From contig NZ_CP150203.1 of assembly GCF_037969725.1 (NCBI RefSeq), positions 4,418,001-4,482,000 on the forward strand: a DNA stretch of 64,000 nucleotides, written 5' to 3'. The notes below the pieces were generated by a model. The model saw nothing but the letters and a program-made list of their open reading frames with translations. It ran no database searches and was not told the DNA's origin. The translations under genes and the position numbers were made by a program. Shown one piece after another: positions 62,313-64,000 of this stretch. Source of the stretch: Paenibacillus sp. FSL W8-0426. Its GTDB lineage: Bacteria; Bacillota; Bacilli; Paenibacillales; Paenibacillaceae. Position 1 is the stretch's first letter. Each line of letters begins with the position of its first letter.

Positions 62313-63323
62313 TTTATTGGAGGGAGCGGCTTTGGGCAATGTCCCCTGCACTGCTTTGCTGCTCGAATTCCGCCGTTCCTTGTTTAATTGCTCCCCGTAT
62401 GTCTTGACGTTCCAGCCGTTGAAAAAGTCGGTGCCCGAAGCAACCCCTGATTCGTACAACGCCAAGCTTTCGTCCGGGGTTAAGCGGAATTGGGTTGGCT
62501 TGATTCCAAGCGTCGGTATTTTAACGGTTCGGAAGCGGTTGATCTGCTCAATGTAACGCTCATCATGAGCCGTCAGCATCGTTTCTACCAAAGCTTGAAG
62601 CATGCTTAGCGGGCCCTTGATCGTCGCCGGCTGTCCCTCCGTTTTGCCGACCATTTTGAATCCGACCACCGGAATGATCTCCCCGCTCCGCTTCGAGCGT
62701 TCCCCTTCAAACAACCATAACGGGAAATTGCTGAGCAATCCCCCGTCCACGACGTAAACAAATTGTTGGCTGAACGGCAGCCCTTTCGAGAATGCCGGCG
62801 ATTTGCGAATGACAACCGGGTCGAAAAAGTAAGGGATGCTGCAGCTCATGCGCACAGCTTTGGCAACATCCAGTTTGCCGGGTTCGATGCCAAATCGGCT
62901 GATGTCGTCAGGCAAAACCAAAATGTTGCCGCCGGAAATGTCGGAGGCAATGACGTTCAGTTTGCCAGGGGGCAGGTCGGCAAAGGAACGAATGCCCTTT
63001 TGCTGCAGCATGCTGCGAATCCATGTTTCCAATGCTTCGCCAGAGTACAGTCCCTTTTTCAAAAAAAGCCTTGCCGCCGGACCAAGCCAGCGCACATCAA
63101 AAATCGGGGCACGACGCAGCAATGATGCAAATGGCGTATTCTCAATAATCCCCCGCATTTCGTCCGCTTTATACCCCGCGGCAATCAACGCCGCAACGAT
63201 CGAGCCCGATGACGTGCCTGCAACGCGATTGAATTGCACCCCATGATCTTCTGCGCTTTTCACCGCCCCGGCGAGTGAAATTCCTTTCACTCCTCCGCCT
63301 TCAAAGACCGCATTGATCAACAT
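62310..63323 (-). CDS. yqhO: Patatin-like phospholipase (YqhO-like)
   Basis: A 337-residue lipid hydrolase. The oxyanion loop is FEGGGVKGISLAGAV (about residue 7), the nucleophile is in RVAGTSSGSIVAAL (GxSxG, about residue 35) and the catalytic Asp in VVDGGLLSNFPLWLFEG (about residue 190). This is the full patatin set, so the protein probably hydrolyses acyl chains from phospholipids or other lipids. No signal peptide is seen. The start ATG 63323 follows GGGGG at seven bases; a longer start is not supported. B. subtilis has yqhO in a nearby place. Confidence 0.9.
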   Translation of the reverse strand: MLINAVFEGGGVKGISLAGAVKSAEDHGVQFNRVAGTSSGSIVAALIAAGYKADEMRGIIENTPFASLLRRAPIFDVRWLGPAARLFLKKGLYSGEALETWIRSMLQQKGIRSFADLPPGKLNVIASDISGGNILVLPDDISRFGIEPGKLDVAKAVRMSCSIPYFFDPVVIRKSPAFSKGLPFSQQFVYVVDGGLLSNFPLWLFEGERSKRSGEIIPVVGFKMVGKTEGQPATIKGPLSMLQALVETMLTAHDERYIEQINRFRTVKIPTLGIKPTQFRLTPDESLALYESGVASGTDFFNGWNVKTYGEQLNKERRNSSSKAVQGTLPKAAPSNK

Positions 63324-63405
63324 AAACAAACCCCCGTTCCCATGCAACAATAGTTCTACTGTCACTGTATGAGAACAGGGGCCCGTCATATGTCGTCAAT
63401 ATGCA

Positions 63406-64000
63406 TTACAAGCCGTAATATGATTTCAACCTTGCGATTAAACCGAGCGGGTCCTTCGTCAAGTATTGGGAGCTGAAATAAATATCTCCGCCAATGGCGT
63501 TGTATCGTTCATTGTATGCCAATTGATCGATGATTTCCTGCGAAGTCTGCCACCCCGATTCGGTGGTTCCTATTTTGTACGGGGAGTGTCCGATATACAA
63601 TTTGACATTTGTATTCGCGACTTCGTTAACCCACCAATCTACGACTTTGTCATAACGTGCGGCGCTCAACGTCATGCTCCAATATACTTGCGGAGCCACG
63701 TAATCGATCCATTCCTGTTTGATCCAAGTACGCACATCCGCATTCATGCTGTCATACGCGGTTACACCTGCTTTGGTGTCTGAACCCGTCGCATCCACCG
63801 CTTTATTGCGCCATACGCCAAATGGACTGATTCCGTATTCCAGGTTCGGATTCACCTGATGAATGCTTTCGCCAAGCTGCTTCACGAACTGATTGATATT
63901 GTCGCGGCGCCATTCGGCACGATCATTGGTGTTTAATGTGTTATAAGTCCTGAATGCCGCATCATCATTGAAGGCCACGTTGGACGGATAGAAATAATCA
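63406..64000 (-). CDS. GHL10-type family 10 glycosylhydrolase, C-terminal part
   Basis: The window ends inside this gene. About 198 residues are visible, beginning DYFYPSNVAFNDDAAF, then NPNLEYGISPFGVWRNKA (about residue 50), WIDYVAPQVYWSM (about residue 97) and a beta strand with VKLYIGHSPYKIG, and ending with LKSYYGL. The YGISPFGVWRN and APQVYW motifs belong to the GHL10 (DUF187, YngK-like) family of probable glycosidases. The true start lies beyond 64000. The enzyme's substrate cannot be told from this part. Confidence 0.85.
   Translation of the reverse strand, partial: DYFYPSNVAFNDDAAFRTYNTLNTNDRAEWRRDNINQFVKQLGESIHQVNPNLEYGISPFGVWRNKAVDATGSDTKAGVTAYDSMNADVRTWIKQEWIDYVAPQVYWSMTLSAARYDKVVDWWVNEVANTNVKLYIGHSPYKIGTTESGWQTSQEIIDQLAYNERYNAIGGDIYFSSQYLTKDPLGLIARLKSYYGL

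Overview
The window reads as a chromosomal core segment of an endospore-forming, low-to-medium GC Firmicute, most probably Paenibacillus. The evidence is many sporulation genes (sigF operon, spoVA, spoIIM, spo0A, spoIVB, the complete spoIIIA operon), strong AGGAGG-type ribosome binding sites with frequent GTG/TTG starts, and gene order that follows the Bacillus subtilis yqh-yqi-yqj-yqk-rib region almost gene for gene. Nearly all genes lie on the minus strand, so transcription mostly runs from high to low coordinates. There is no rRNA, tRNA, insertion sequence, prophage or CRISPR array that I can see.

Layout from low to high coordinates. 1-1.7 kb: start of the riboflavin operon (ribE fragment, ribD) with its promoter and FMN riboswitch. 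1.9-5.4 kb: a 437-aa gene I do not recognise, ppiB and lysA. 5.5-11.5 kb: spoVAF-spoVAB-spoVAA, then sigF-spoIIAB-spoIIAA, then dacF; spoVAC, spoVAD and spoVAE are absent from this locus. 11.7-19.9 kb: punA, xerD, yqzK, fur, spoIIM, an EndoQ-type endonuclease, nudF, a small mciZ-like gene on the plus strand, a YqjE-type peptidase, a Prli42-like mini-protein and lipB. 20-25.2 kb: branched-chain 2-oxoacid dehydrogenase genes lpdV-bkdAA-bkdAB-bkdB. 25.4-32.9 kb: the least conserved part, with DUF2627, tdk, small zinc-ribbon proteins, an NlpC/P60-like hydrolase, a Fur-boxed ferredoxin-NADP reductase, a GGDEF protein and an AT-rich Wzy/O-antigen-ligase-like membrane protein. 33-45.7 kb: spo0A, spoIVB, recN, argR, a small membrane protein, tlyA, dxs, ispA, xseB, xseA, folD, nusB. 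45.9-49.4 kb: DUF2273, amaP, asp23, accC, accB. 49.5-55.3 kb: spoIIIAH to spoIIIAA. 55.6-64 kb: comB, lysC, efp, a pepP-type peptidase, aroQ, yqhR, yqhQ, a small membrane protein, a patatin-like lipase and the end of a GHL10-type glycosidase.

The genes connect in a few clear ways. Spo0A turns on the spoIIA operon; SigF acts in the forespore; SpoIIM, MciZ and SpoIIIA act in the mother cell under SigE; SpoIVB carries the forespore signal back across the membrane; SpoVA and DacF act on late spore properties. I could place a SigH promoter and 0A boxes in front of spo0A, a SigH promoter before spoIIAA, and SigE-like promoters before spoIIM and spoIIIAA. LipB supplies the lipoyl group needed by BkdB. 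fur and a Fur-box-controlled ferredoxin reductase are both present.

Items most worth a second look are a GC-rich run of hairpins between asp23 and accC, an altered sequence around the XerD catalytic tyrosine, an altered P-loop in Tdk, the short mciZ gene, and the AT-rich polymerase-like gene next to two long inverted repeats. I found no clear multi-gene system that is wholly new.
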